Source: an uncultured Bacteroidales bacterium (lineage in GTDB: Bacteria > Bacteroidota > Bacteroidia > Bacteroidales > Paludibacteraceae). From it: DNA of 36,974 nucleotides. The DNA lies in contig CACYGT010000009.1 in the NCBI GenBank assembly GCA_902774075.1, positions 1-36,974 of the forward strand, given 5' to 3'. Under the pieces are notes generated by a model, which searched no databases, was not told the DNA's origin, and saw only the letters and a list, made by a program, of their open reading frames with translations. A program made the translations under genes and the position numbers. Shown piece by piece: positions 15,927-23,494 of this stretch. How positions within the stretch are numbered: position 1 is the stretch's first letter; every line of letters starts with the position of its first letter.

Positions 15927-16832
15927 ATGAGAAAAGGTCTTCTTATAGTACTTCTTCTTACAGGTACCTTTACGGTATCCGCTGAACCTTTACGTATCGT
16001 GAGTTATAATGTCGAAAACCTCTTTTACCCAACGCACGACAGCCTAAAAAACGATATCGAATGGACGCCTGAAGGCGAACGCCGATGGTCCTTCACGCGT
16101 TACTATAACAAAATAGAGAATATAGCGCGCGTATTAACGAACATAGGTGAGTGGAATGGGGTAGATATCATCGGCTTGCAGGAAATAGAAAACGCCTTAT
16201 GCGTCAAGCGTTTATGTTACACACTTCGCCGAAACGAATATGATTTTGTGCACTACGAGAGTCCCGACGCACGAGGTATAGATGTCGCATTGATCTATAA
16301 AAAGAATAGGGTAGATACGATTTGTACCAAAACACTTCAAGTCCATTTAGGCACACAAACCACACGCGACATCCTTTATGTTTCCGCTTTAGCAGATAAA
16401 AAAGACACCCTGCATCTCTTCGTCTGCCATCTTCCCAGCCAACGAGGCGGAACAGCAGAAACAGAATGGAAACGGCAAGCAGCCAAAAGCGTTCTGCAAC
16501 AAGCTATAGACTCCGTTCTTACGCTTAATAACCAAGCGAAAATAATTGTCATGGGCGATATGAACAGTGCTCCTAAAAACGATATCAACGGCCTTCAAAA
16601 CAGAATGATATCTATCCGAGAAGGTACGCACAAACACCAAGGACAATGGACATGCTTGGACCAATTCTACACTTCTCCCGCTATAGAAGGAGCAGTACGT
16701 ATCTACAACGCCGAGTGGATCCAAGAGACGGACGAGAAATACTTAGGCCTTAAGCCTAAACGAACCTATAACGGATTTCATTACCAAAACGGATATTCTG
16801 ACCATTTACCGATCATTCTAACTTTACCGTAA
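15927..16832 (+). CDS. Exported endonuclease/exonuclease/phosphatase (EEP) family protein
   Basis: A 301-residue protein with a cleavable signal peptide (about residues 1-19, ending VSAEP) and a single EEP domain, the fold shared by DNase I, exonuclease III and many phosphoesterases. Active-site segments are RIVSYNVENLF, LQEIEN (metal-binding Glu), MGDMNSAPKND (Asp and Asn) and the terminal YSDHLPI (Asp-His pair). The substrate cannot be told: extracellular nucleic acid or a phosphorylated sugar or lipid are all possible. The frame is open 25 codons further up, but those codons contain the promoter; ATG 15927 starts the signal peptide. DUF2851 follows after 1 bp. Confidence 0.9.
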   Translation: MRKGLLIVLLLTGTFTVSAEPLRIVSYNVENLFYPTHDSLKNDIEWTPEGERRWSFTRYYNKIENIARVLTNIGEWNGVDIIGLQEIENALCVKRLCYTLRRNEYDFVHYESPDARGIDVALIYKKNRVDTICTKTLQVHLGTQTTRDILYVSALADKKDTLHLFVCHLPSQRGGTAETEWKRQAAKSVLQQAIDSVLTLNNQAKIIVMGDMNSAPKNDINGLQNRMISIREGTHKHQGQWTCLDQFYTSPAIEGAVRIYNAEWIQETDEKYLGLKPKRTYNGFHYQNGYSDHLPIILTLP

Positions 16833-16833
16833 T

Positions 16834-18054
16834 ATGCCTGAAATAGTTTTACATTACATCTGGGAACATTGCCTGTGGGCGGGTTTTGAACAACGTACCA
16901 CCGAAGGAAAATCTGTCGAGATCATTTCCGTCGGCGAACATAACAGGGACGCCGGACCGGACTATAGCCATGCGCGCATACGCATCGACGGCCGTGAGTG
17001 GATAGGAAACATAGAGATTCATGTCTGTTCCTCCGATTGGGTAAAACATCATCACCATCTGGACAAAGCCTATGATTCAGTCATTCTGCATGTCGTTCGC
17101 ACGGCTGACAAAACCATCTATAACTCCCGCGGAGAACTTGTCCCGCAGTGTGAATTGCAGTATCCGTCCGACCAAGACTACTTAAGCCGACTCTTTGAAT
17201 CCGCCCAACAGATGGATAGTGCCATCAGCCGGATAGGTTGCGCGGAACAACTGATCCATGATCCTCATCTCCTCACAGATGGTTGGCGAAAAACACTCCT
17301 TTATAAACGACTCGAATGCAAACGCGCATCTATCACCCGCTTATTGGATATCACCAAAGGCAGCTGGGAACATGCGCTCTATATCTCCCTTGCGCGTAAC
17401 TTCGGCTTCCACACCAACAGCCTGCCTTTCGAACAATTAGCCATCAACACGCCGCTTTCGTACCTCCAGAAACATCGTAATAATCTCTTTCAGTTAACGG
17501 CATTACTCATGGGTCAGGCAGGACTTATTACGGACTCAACTATGCTAAAAGAATATGATTTCTTACGCACCAAGTTCAGTCTGACGCCTATGGACGGCAG
17601 TATATGGAAACACGCGCGTATGCGCCCTCAAAACAGTCCGGAGTTACGTATTGAGCAGTTTGCACTATTACTCTATCAGTCAGAAAATCTGCTTAGTAAA
17701 ATACTGGATACGAATGACTTAAAAGAATTATATCCGCTTTTCGAAGTAGATAAGATGGGACGCAGTAGTATTGATATCCTCCTTATCAACACCGTTATTC
17801 CGTATAAATACGCGTACGCGCTACATCGTAACAACACCGTGCAAGCGGAGGCTGCGATGAGTCTGATGGAAAGTATCCCGGCAGAGAATAACACCATCAT
17901 TCGTCAATGGCGTGTCTTAGGGCAACAAATAAAAAATGCAGCAGACACACAAGCCTTACTGCATTTATACCAAAACTACTGCCAACACCACGAGTGTATC
18001 AACTGCGAAGTAGGTTACCAGATCTTTCAAGACCGGCAGTTAAAACTCTTCTAA
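16834..18054 (+). CDS. DUF2851 family protein
   Basis: A 406-residue soluble protein that I recognise as the DUF2851 family, widespread in Bacteroidota and of unknown function. The conserved N-terminal part is present: EIVLHYIWEHCLW, then DAGPDYSHARIRIDGREWIGNIEIHVCSSDW and the His run KHHHHLDKAYDSVILHVV. A Cys/His cluster near the C-terminus (NYCQHHECINCEVG) could bind a metal. The gene is 1 bp behind the EEP gene, so the two share a transcript, and it overlaps nadA tail to tail by 4 bp. Confidence 0.85.
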   Translation: MPEIVLHYIWEHCLWAGFEQRTTEGKSVEIISVGEHNRDAGPDYSHARIRIDGREWIGNIEIHVCSSDWVKHHHHLDKAYDSVILHVVRTADKTIYNSRGELVPQCELQYPSDQDYLSRLFESAQQMDSAISRIGCAEQLIHDPHLLTDGWRKTLLYKRLECKRASITRLLDITKGSWEHALYISLARNFGFHTNSLPFEQLAINTPLSYLQKHRNNLFQLTALLMGQAGLITDSTMLKEYDFLRTKFSLTPMDGSIWKHARMRPQNSPELRIEQFALLLYQSENLLSKILDTNDLKELYPLFEVDKMGRSSIDILLINTVIPYKYAYALHRNNTVQAEAAMSLMESIPAENNTIIRQWRVLGQQIKNAADTQALLHLYQNYCQHHECINCEVGYQIFQDRQLKLF

Positions 18055-18998
18055 CTCATCTCGAGCATGCGTCGGATCGAAGAGATAGCCTTGTCGGCTG
18101 TCTCTTTTTCTACTACCATCTCCGGACTTTCGTTCTTTAGACATTCATACAACTTCTCCAGCGTATTCATGCGCATATACTCGCATTCGTTACAAGAACA
18201 ACCTACGCCTTCTGTCACCTCTGGTGGAACAGGAATAAACTCCTTATCCGGACAAGCACGCTGCATCTCAAACAAGATTCCGCTTTCTGTAGCGATAATA
18301 AAGCGTTTAGCGGACGATTGAATAGTGTGCTCGAGCAGAGCCTTCGTAGAACCAATTACGTCGCTCTGCGCCAAAATAGGCGCCTTACATTCCGGATGCG
18401 CTAACACCTCTACACCCGGATTGGCTTTCTTTAACTCCAACAATGCCTCCAGCGAGAATCTACTATGTACGTGACACGCTCCGTTCCAAAGCAACATCTC
18501 TCTACCCGTCACACTGTTGATATAACTGCCTAAGTTATGATCCGGACCAAAAATAATCTTCGCATCTTTAGGCAACTGATCCACTATATTCTTCGCGTTC
18601 GATGAAGTAACCACTACATCCGTCAAGGCCTTTACTGCCGCACTTGTGTTCACATAACTAACCACCATATGATCCGGGTGTTGTGCCTTAAATGCCGCCA
18701 GATCCTCCGCTTTACAACTGTCCGCCAACGAACAACCTGCGTTCATATCCGGTATAAGCACTTTCTTCTCCGGACACAGGATCTTCATCGTCTCACCCAT
18801 AAAATGCACGCCACACATTACTAATATATTCGCCTGCACGCGCGTAGCCTGCTGTGCTAACGCCAAAGAATCTCCGATGAAATCGGCGCACTCTTGTATC
18901 TCCGGCCTAGTATAATAATGCGCAAATATAACGGCATTTTTTTCCTTCGCTAAAGACCTTATTTTATTAATATATATATTTTTTTCTTTTAAATCCAT
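18051..18998 (-). CDS. nadA: Quinolinate synthase NadA
   Basis: NadA condenses iminoaspartate with dihydroxyacetone phosphate to quinolinate, the first pyridine intermediate of NAD synthesis, with a [4Fe-4S] cluster. The 315 residues carry three pseudo-repeated domains. The cluster cysteines are expected in VMCGVHFMGE, NGACHVHSRF and the C-terminal GCSCNECEYM; AHYYTRPEIQECADFIGDSL is the family's N-terminal substrate region. nadB and nadC are not adjacent. No clear promoter of the class used elsewhere in the window was found upstream. Confidence 0.96.
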   Translation of the reverse strand: MDLKEKNIYINKIRSLAKEKNAVIFAHYYTRPEIQECADFIGDSLALAQQATRVQANILVMCGVHFMGETMKILCPEKKVLIPDMNAGCSLADSCKAEDLAAFKAQHPDHMVVSYVNTSAAVKALTDVVVTSSNAKNIVDQLPKDAKIIFGPDHNLGSYINSVTGREMLLWNGACHVHSRFSLEALLELKKANPGVEVLAHPECKAPILAQSDVIGSTKALLEHTIQSSAKRFIIATESGILFEMQRACPDKEFIPVPPEVTEGVGCSCNECEYMRMNTLEKLYECLKNESPEMVVEKETADKAISSIRRMLEMS

Positions 18999-19158
18999 GA
19001 TAATAATAGGATGTAGATATTGTTAATAAAGTTGCAAGTTTGCTCGATTTCAACGGTTTAGATCACTTTTCTTCTGTAACCGAAATTTAGATGATTTTGA
19101 TAAATGCAATGTGGAACAGGTTATACACTGTGTAACAAACCCTATGTTAACAAATTGT
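18999..19158. other. Intergenic region with DnaA-box-like words
   Basis: This 160-bp AT-rich gap lies between the 5' end of nadA and the 3' end of corA. Its right half (19110-19165) contains TTATACACT at 19121 and, on the minus strand, TTATAAACA at 19156-19164. Each is one mismatch from the DnaA consensus TTATNCACA. Weaker copies are TGTTCCACA and TGTTACACA on the minus strand. No hairpin with a T-run and no TAnnTTTG element for nadA was seen. Confidence 0.3.
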
Positions 19159-20121
19159 TTATAACCACTTTTTTAGTCTGAATATCAGTAGAATAACAAC
19201 TACCGACATTACCATCAGACCCAATGCAAAAGCGTATCCGTATTGCCAATGCAGTTCCGGCATAAAGTCAAAGTTCATACCGTACAAACTACCGATCAGA
19301 GTAGGCGGCAGGAAGATGATATTAATGACTGTGAAGATCTTGATGATACGGTTCTGCTCAATATTTACCAAACCGAGGAACGTATCCTGGAGGTAGTCCA
19401 GACGATCAAAACCGAACTTCGTATAATCGAAGAGTGAGTTGATATCCTTAATAATCATCGTCAAACGCGGACCGAGTTCCTCAGGAAAGAAATCGCACTT
19501 CAGCAGATTACTGATCACACGCTGTTTATCCATGATATTCTGACGGATGATAGTCACTTTTTCTTGCAAGTCCTTAATCTGTACCAGCAAATCCTCATCT
19601 ACGTGATCGCTTTCCGCGTTGATCTGTTGGGAGAGTGCGGTAATCAAATCCGTTGTATCCTCGATCATATCGGCATCCTTTTCCACACGGGTCTCGAACA
19701 ACGCAACCAACACGTGATAGCCTGTCGGAAAATTGCGGGTGTTCACGAACACTTTCTTAAAGGTCTCGTTAAACGAATCCAACTCATTGTCGCGGATAGA
19801 CACCAATATACCGTTCTTTAAGATGAAGTTTACCGGCTCCATCTCAAAATTACTCTTTAGGAAGTTAGAGTTAGCTACGATCGAGTCATCCGTCTGGATA
19901 TAACGGCTCGAGAACTCAATCTCCTCCATCTCCTCATCTTCCTGAATATCAATCTTAAGGAATCCCTCCAATGTATCCTCCGTTTTATCGCTCACGTCCA
20001 ACAGATCAATCCAGATAATATCCTTCTTATCCAGTTCCTTGAGCGCGGAGATAGAACGAGCTACCTTGATCTTCTCCTTATCTTTATAGAATATCTTAAT
20101 TTCCGACATGGCTTTTTTCAA
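19159..20121 (-). CDS. corA: CorA-family magnesium/divalent cation transporter
   Basis: A 320-residue CorA-type channel. A long cytoplasmic N-terminal alpha/beta domain and the stalk helix (about 150-255) lead to two C-terminal membrane helices joined by the signature YGMNFDFMP, and the tail LIFRLKKWL is basic. Pentamers conduct Mg2+ (or Co2+/Ni2+/Zn2+ in some subfamilies) across the inner membrane. The longest start overlaps the end of rsmA by 26 bp; the internal ATG at 20109 (MSEIKIFY) would overlap by 14 bp and is equally plausible. It is transcribed together with rsmA. Confidence 0.93.
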   Translation of the reverse strand: MKKAMSEIKIFYKDKEKIKVARSISALKELDKKDIIWIDLLDVSDKTEDTLEGFLKIDIQEDEEMEEIEFSSRYIQTDDSIVANSNFLKSNFEMEPVNFILKNGILVSIRDNELDSFNETFKKVFVNTRNFPTGYHVLVALFETRVEKDADMIEDTTDLITALSQQINAESDHVDEDLLVQIKDLQEKVTIIRQNIMDKQRVISNLLKCDFFPEELGPRLTMIIKDINSLFDYTKFGFDRLDYLQDTFLGLVNIEQNRIIKIFTVINIIFLPPTLIGSLYGMNFDFMPELHWQYGYAFALGLMVMSVVVILLIFRLKKWL

Positions 20122-20884
20122 TTAAATTGGTTAGTTCAATAAATTCTTCTACGCTTAGTTGTTCCGGTCTTCGGGTGAGAAACCATTCGAGGCGTTCACT
20201 TTCAACTTTCAACTTTAAACTTTCAACTAAATTTCTTAAGGAATTTCGCATCTGCTTTCGTCGCTGATTAAAGGCTGTCTTCACAACTGTCTTAAACAGC
20301 GCCTCATCGCAGTCCAACCGTCGTCGCTTGTTACGCGTCATACGTATCACAGCAGACTTGACCTTGGGAGGCGGGTTGAACACATGTTCATCTACCGTAA
20401 ATAAGTATTCTATATCATAATAGGCTTGCAAAAGCACACTCAGTATTCCGTATGCTTTCTTGCCCGGTTTACTCGCCAGACGCTCGGCAACCTCCTTCTG
20501 AATCATTCCCGAACAAACAGGTATCCGGTCCTTATAATCCAGTACTTTAAAGAAAATCTGACTGCTGATATTGTACGGATAATTACCGATCACATTAAAC
20601 TCCCCTTCCGGAATGAGTTTGTCCAGATCCAGTTTCAAGAAATCGCCTTCCACCAGATCCAACTCCGGATACCACTCACGCAGATAAACGACTGACTCGC
20701 GGTCAATCTCTATCGCAGTAAGGTGAATTTGAGAATTTTTAAGAAGATATTGCGTCAACACACCCATTCCCGGTCCGATCTCTATCGTTCGGCCCGAGGT
20801 GAGGGTTTCAGCTATTTTCTGGGCGACCGTGAGGTCCGTCAAGAAGTGCTGTCCCAAAAACTTTTTGGCACGTACTTGTTGCAT
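20096..20884 (-). CDS. rsmA: 16S rRNA (adenine1518-N6/adenine1519-N6)-dimethyltransferase RsmA (KsgA)
   Basis: RsmA dimethylates two adjacent adenines in the 3' hairpin of 16S rRNA late in small-subunit assembly. The 262 residues show KKFLGQHFL, the SAM motif IEIGPGMGVLTQYL and the catalytic GNYPYNISSQIFFK (an NYPY version of NLPY). The tail is the family's HhH-like end (PEQLSVEEFIELTNLIE). Near the C-terminus the segment LVESLKLKVESERLEW is encoded by a period-7 DNA repeat and probably forms a variable loop. The gene is read from the minus-strand promoter at 20936-20967 and leads into corA. Confidence 0.95.
   Translation of the reverse strand: MQQVRAKKFLGQHFLTDLTVAQKIAETLTSGRTIEIGPGMGVLTQYLLKNSQIHLTAIEIDRESVVYLREWYPELDLVEGDFLKLDLDKLIPEGEFNVIGNYPYNISSQIFFKVLDYKDRIPVCSGMIQKEVAERLASKPGKKAYGILSVLLQAYYDIEYLFTVDEHVFNPPPKVKSAVIRMTRNKRRRLDCDEALFKTVVKTAFNQRRKQMRNSLRNLVESLKLKVESERLEWFLTRRPEQLSVEEFIELTNLIEKSHVGN
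20194..20228 (-). repeat. Period-7 tandem tract inside rsmA
   Basis: On the + strand the units are GTTCACT, TTCAACT, TTCAACT, TTAAACT, TTCAACT, five in a row. They lie in the coding region of rsmA, about 35-45 codons before its stop, and give the Leu/Lys/Val/Glu/Ser-rich stretch SLKLKVESER. Thirty-five bases is not a whole number of codons, so the tract must have become in-frame through its flanks. Confidence 0.8.
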
Positions 20885-20935
20885 TCTCCGCGTGGTAATC
20901 GTCCATATTCTTTATTCCGTTTTGCTTTTGCGCCG

Positions 20936-20967
20936 CAAAAGTAATGCTTTTTTTTGAATTGACCAAA
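20936..20967 (-). promoter_or_regulatory. Bacteroidota-type promoter of rsmA-corA
   Basis: On the minus strand TTTG (20967-20964) and TACTTTTG (20943-20936) are 20 bp apart. The spacer contains CAATTC and an 8-A run. It diverges from the gtrA promoter, with 16 bp between the two -33 elements; the rsmA leader is about 45 nt. Confidence 0.83.
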
Positions 20968-20983
20968 TAAATTCGCAAAAAAA

Positions 20984-21015
20984 CTTGCATATTTGCAAAA
21001 AAAGCAGTACTTTTG
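20984..21015 (+). promoter_or_regulatory. Bacteroidota-type promoter of gtrA and the LRR gene
   Basis: CTTG at 20984 and TACTTTTG at 21008-21015 are 20 bp apart, with CATATTTGC, a 7-A run and GCAG between. ATG 21024 follows after 8 bp, so the message is probably leaderless. Confidence 0.82.
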
Positions 21016-21023
21016 TGCTCGAT

Positions 21024-21530
21024 ATGCGAAAATTAGCACAAATAATAACCCAAATAATAGATTTTTTCTATACTCCCTTCCGTAATATCTTTTCGGAACA
21101 ACTCTTCCGCTATGCCGCTTGTGGAGGAGGAAACCTCGTCCTCGATTGGGTCCTTTATTTCCTTATTTATAATTACGTCATAGGGCATGAGCTGGTTAAT
21201 CTTCAATTTTCCATTTTCCATTTTCAATTTGCCCAAGCAATCACGCCGCACATTGCGACCCTTTGCATTGTCTTCCCAATCACCCTTCTCACCGGCTTTT
21301 GGCTGCAGAAATACGTCACATTTACGGCCTCCCAACTTAATAGTTGGCGGCAATTCTTGCGCTATATCCTCATCGTAGCCTTTAACCTCGCTATCAACTA
21401 TTTCGGTCTCAAACTCTGCGTCGAGATATGGGGCTGGTACCCGACACCGAGTAAGATGGCCATCACCCTTATCACGGTGGTAGTCAGTTATTTAGGACAG
21501 AAATACTATACTTTTAGAAAAACGATATGA
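21024..21530 (+). CDS. GtrA-family membrane protein
   Basis: A 168-residue protein with four predicted membrane helices and the GtrA-like layout: FRYAACGGGNLVLDWVLYFLI at the first helix and WLQKYVTF and LGQKYYTFRKTI at the ends of helix pairs. GtrA proteins are thought to flip or carry lipid-linked sugars in polysaccharide modification. The frame is open 13 codons upstream, but that part is promoter; ATG 21024 is the likely start. The loop after the first helix (LQFSIFHFQF) is encoded by a period-7 tract and looks like an insertion. The stop overlaps the LRR gene start (ATGA). Confidence 0.82.
   Translation: MRKLAQIITQIIDFFYTPFRNIFSEQLFRYAACGGGNLVLDWVLYFLIYNYVIGHELVNLQFSIFHFQFAQAITPHIATLCIVFPITLLTGFWLQKYVTFTASQLNSWRQFLRYILIVAFNLAINYFGLKLCVEIWGWYPTPSKMAITLITVVVSYLGQKYYTFRKTI
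21202..21229 (+). repeat. Period-7 tandem tract inside gtrA
   Basis: Four units TTCAATT, TTCCATT, TTCCATT, TTCAATT lie in frame within the gtrA coding region and encode LQFSIFHFQF, in the loop between the first two membrane helices. On the other strand the words are AATTGAA and AATGGAA, like those of the junction tracts. Confidence 0.8.
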
Positions 21531-23392
21531 AACGAACAACGACTATTTTTCTATCGCTGTTTTGCAGCATAGTTTTGTTTGCCGATGAGATTGTTAAGCT
21601 CAACGGTTTGTACTATTCATTGGGAACCACGACCGCTTCGGTGGTAAGTGACCAGAGTTCTGACAAGTCGGTTTATACGCCGTACACGACGGTTACGATT
21701 CCTGCGAGCGTGACCTATAACAACTACACCTATCCGGTAAAGGAGATAGATGCGGGTGCTTTTTCATACTGCTCTAACTTGCAGTCGGTGACGCTACCCG
21801 CTTCGATCACCTCAATCTATAGCAATGCTTTCTTATACTGCACGAAGTTAGGAAGTATCAACCTGCCGGAAGGTTTGAAGACCATCGGTGAACAGGCATT
21901 CTTTCACTGTAAGTTTGATTCGATCACCATTCCGAGCACGGTGACCTCGATTGGTAATAAAGCGTTCAGGGACAATCCGCTTACTTCGGTGACCTGGTTG
22001 CCGCCTACGTGTACGATCGGTACGGAATGGGACTCGCCGTTCTACGAAAGTTCTGCCGGCATCACCTCGTTCACCTTTGGTGACCAAGTGGAGGCCGTTC
22101 CTTCATATATTTGTTACAGGATGGACAAATTGGACATCATCGTGCTGCCGCCGTCGGTGAAGTCCTTGGGTAGTTACGCTTTCTATTCCTGCTCGAATCT
22201 TAAGTCCATCAACCTGCCGGTGACTCAGAAGACGATCCCTTCCAATTTCTTAGGTTACTGTACCTCGCTGGAGTCCATCGAACTGCCGGCTACGGTGACG
22301 ACTATCAATAGTTATGCTTTTTATTACTGCTCGAAGCTCAAGTCCATCAACTTACCGGAAGGCTTGAAGACCATCGGTGAACAGGCATTCTTTCACTGTA
22401 AGTTTGATTCGATCACCATTCCGAGCACGGTGACCTCGATTGGTAACAAAGCGTTCCGGGAAAATCCGCTTACCTCGGTGACCTGGTTGCCGCTTACGTG
22501 CAGGAATATCGGTACGGATTGGGACTCGCCGTTCTACGAAAGTTCTGCCGGCATCACCTCGTTCACCTTTGGTGACCAGGTAACGTACATTCCGAATTAC
22601 CTGTGTTACAGGATGGACAAATTGGATACGATTGTGCTGCCGCAGAACCTGGATACCATCGGCAATTACGCTTTCTATTCCTGTACGGCCCTCAAGGGGG
22701 TGGAGATTCCGGCATCGGTGACCTTGGTGGCCAAAAACTCCTTCGGGTATTGCTCGTCAATGAAGCGTTTCGCCTTCCCGGAAGGCATCAAGACGGTCGC
22801 CACCGAAGTGCTCTACGGCTGCTCGGCGCTGGAAGAGGTCTTCATCCCGGCATCCGTCACCGCCATCAATTCCAAAGCGTTCTATGACTGCTCCAAGCTG
22901 AAGGCGATACATAACTATGCCCTCACGCCGCAGACCATGGATGAGGACAAGGTCAAGAATGTCAACAAGCACACCTGTTACCTCTATGTGCCGATCGACC
23001 GTATCGATCTCTACCGAACCCAAGCCGTCTGGTGCGATTTCGATAATATCATCGGTGTGGCGACCGGCCTGCAGTTCGAAGACCAGACAGTAAACCTGAG
23101 CTACCTCAAAGCGGACAGTGCGCTCTATTATATGGAAGCGCAGACCTGGGCCGTGCCCAACGAGCCGCATATCGAGGGCTTTACTTTCCTCGGCTGGCAG
23201 GTACAGCAAGGCATGTTAGCGGACGGTATTGTGTTAGTAGCGGTGTATGAGGCGGATCAACCATCTGACAATCCTGCCAACGTCATCGTTAATCCGGCCA
23301 ATAAGGCGCAGAAACTGATTCGTCACGGCAATGTGTATATCTTGCACGATGACCAAGCAATATATACGCTGCAGGGGCAGAAAGTGCGCTAA
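21527..23392 (+). CDS. Exported leucine-rich-repeat (BspA-like, LRR_5) protein
   Basis: A 621-residue secreted or surface protein. A signal peptide (about 1-20, ending VLFADE) is followed by a string of BspA/TpLRR-type repeats of 22-24 residues (SYAFYYCSKLKSINLPEGLK and many variants) from about residue 60 to 480. A beta-rich region comes next, then a 35-residue tail. Such proteins often bind host or bacterial surfaces; the ligand here is unknown. A 230-bp stretch is duplicated almost exactly, 163 codons apart. The tail KLIRHGNVYILHDDQAIYTL, then QGQKVR, looks like a short C-terminal sorting or anchoring element. It follows gtrA with a 4-bp overlap and is closed by a terminator at 23428. Confidence 0.88.
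   Translation: MKRTTTIFLSLFCSIVLFADEIVKLNGLYYSLGTTTASVVSDQSSDKSVYTPYTTVTIPASVTYNNYTYPVKEIDAGAFSYCSNLQSVTLPASITSIYSNAFLYCTKLGSINLPEGLKTIGEQAFFHCKFDSITIPSTVTSIGNKAFRDNPLTSVTWLPPTCTIGTEWDSPFYESSAGITSFTFGDQVEAVPSYICYRMDKLDIIVLPPSVKSLGSYAFYSCSNLKSINLPVTQKTIPSNFLGYCTSLESIELPATVTTINSYAFYYCSKLKSINLPEGLKTIGEQAFFHCKFDSITIPSTVTSIGNKAFRENPLTSVTWLPLTCRNIGTDWDSPFYESSAGITSFTFGDQVTYIPNYLCYRMDKLDTIVLPQNLDTIGNYAFYSCTALKGVEIPASVTLVAKNSFGYCSSMKRFAFPEGIKTVATEVLYGCSALEEVFIPASVTAINSKAFYDCSKLKAIHNYALTPQTMDEDKVKNVNKHTCYLYVPIDRIDLYRTQAVWCDFDNIIGVATGLQFEDQTVNLSYLKADSALYYMEAQTWAVPNEPHIEGFTFLGWQVQQGMLADGIVLVAVYEADQPSDNPANVIVNPANKAQKLIRHGNVYILHDDQAIYTLQGQKVR
21857..22086 (+). repeat. Internal duplication in the LRR gene, copy 1
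   Basis: This segment, encoding about 77 residues, recurs at 22346-22578 with only scattered base differences and one inserted codon. Homology, at lower identity, continues for about 110 bp to the right. The near-identity at silent positions indicates a recent duplication of about 489 bp period or gene conversion. Confidence 0.9.
22346..22578 (+). repeat. Internal duplication in the LRR gene, copy 2
   Basis: Second copy of the segment at 21857-22086; it carries three extra bases (one codon) in the TWLPLTCRNIGTDW region. The distance between copies, 489 bp, equals 163 codons or seven repeats of 23 residues plus two. Confidence 0.9.
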
Positions 23393-23427
23393 AAAGGCCT
23401 GAATAAGGAAAAATTGCCCAAAAAGTG

Positions 23428-23459
23428 ACATACACTCTTGTGTATGTTATTTTTTTTTT
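23428..23459 (+). terminator. Intrinsic terminator after the LRR gene
   Basis: An 8-bp perfect stem (ACATACAC with GTGTATGT) closes a TCTT loop and is followed by TAT and nine T. The right arm also carries the -33 TTG of the next promoter. Confidence 0.85.
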
Positions 23460-23468
23460 GTAATTTTG
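23437..23468 (+). promoter_or_regulatory. Promoter of the fucose-isomerase-like gene pair
   Basis: CTTG at 23437 and TAATTTTG at 23461-23468 are 20 bp apart. The spacer holds the T-run of the preceding terminator instead of the A-run seen in the other promoters. The start codon follows 26 bp downstream. Confidence 0.7.
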
Positions 23469-23494
23469 CGGCGCAATTTAAAATAATTATACCC

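Noticed and set aside
19103..19118. A second parS site suggested by GTGGAACA
   Set aside because: Only the right half matches. The left eight bases show no resemblance to TGTTTCAC.
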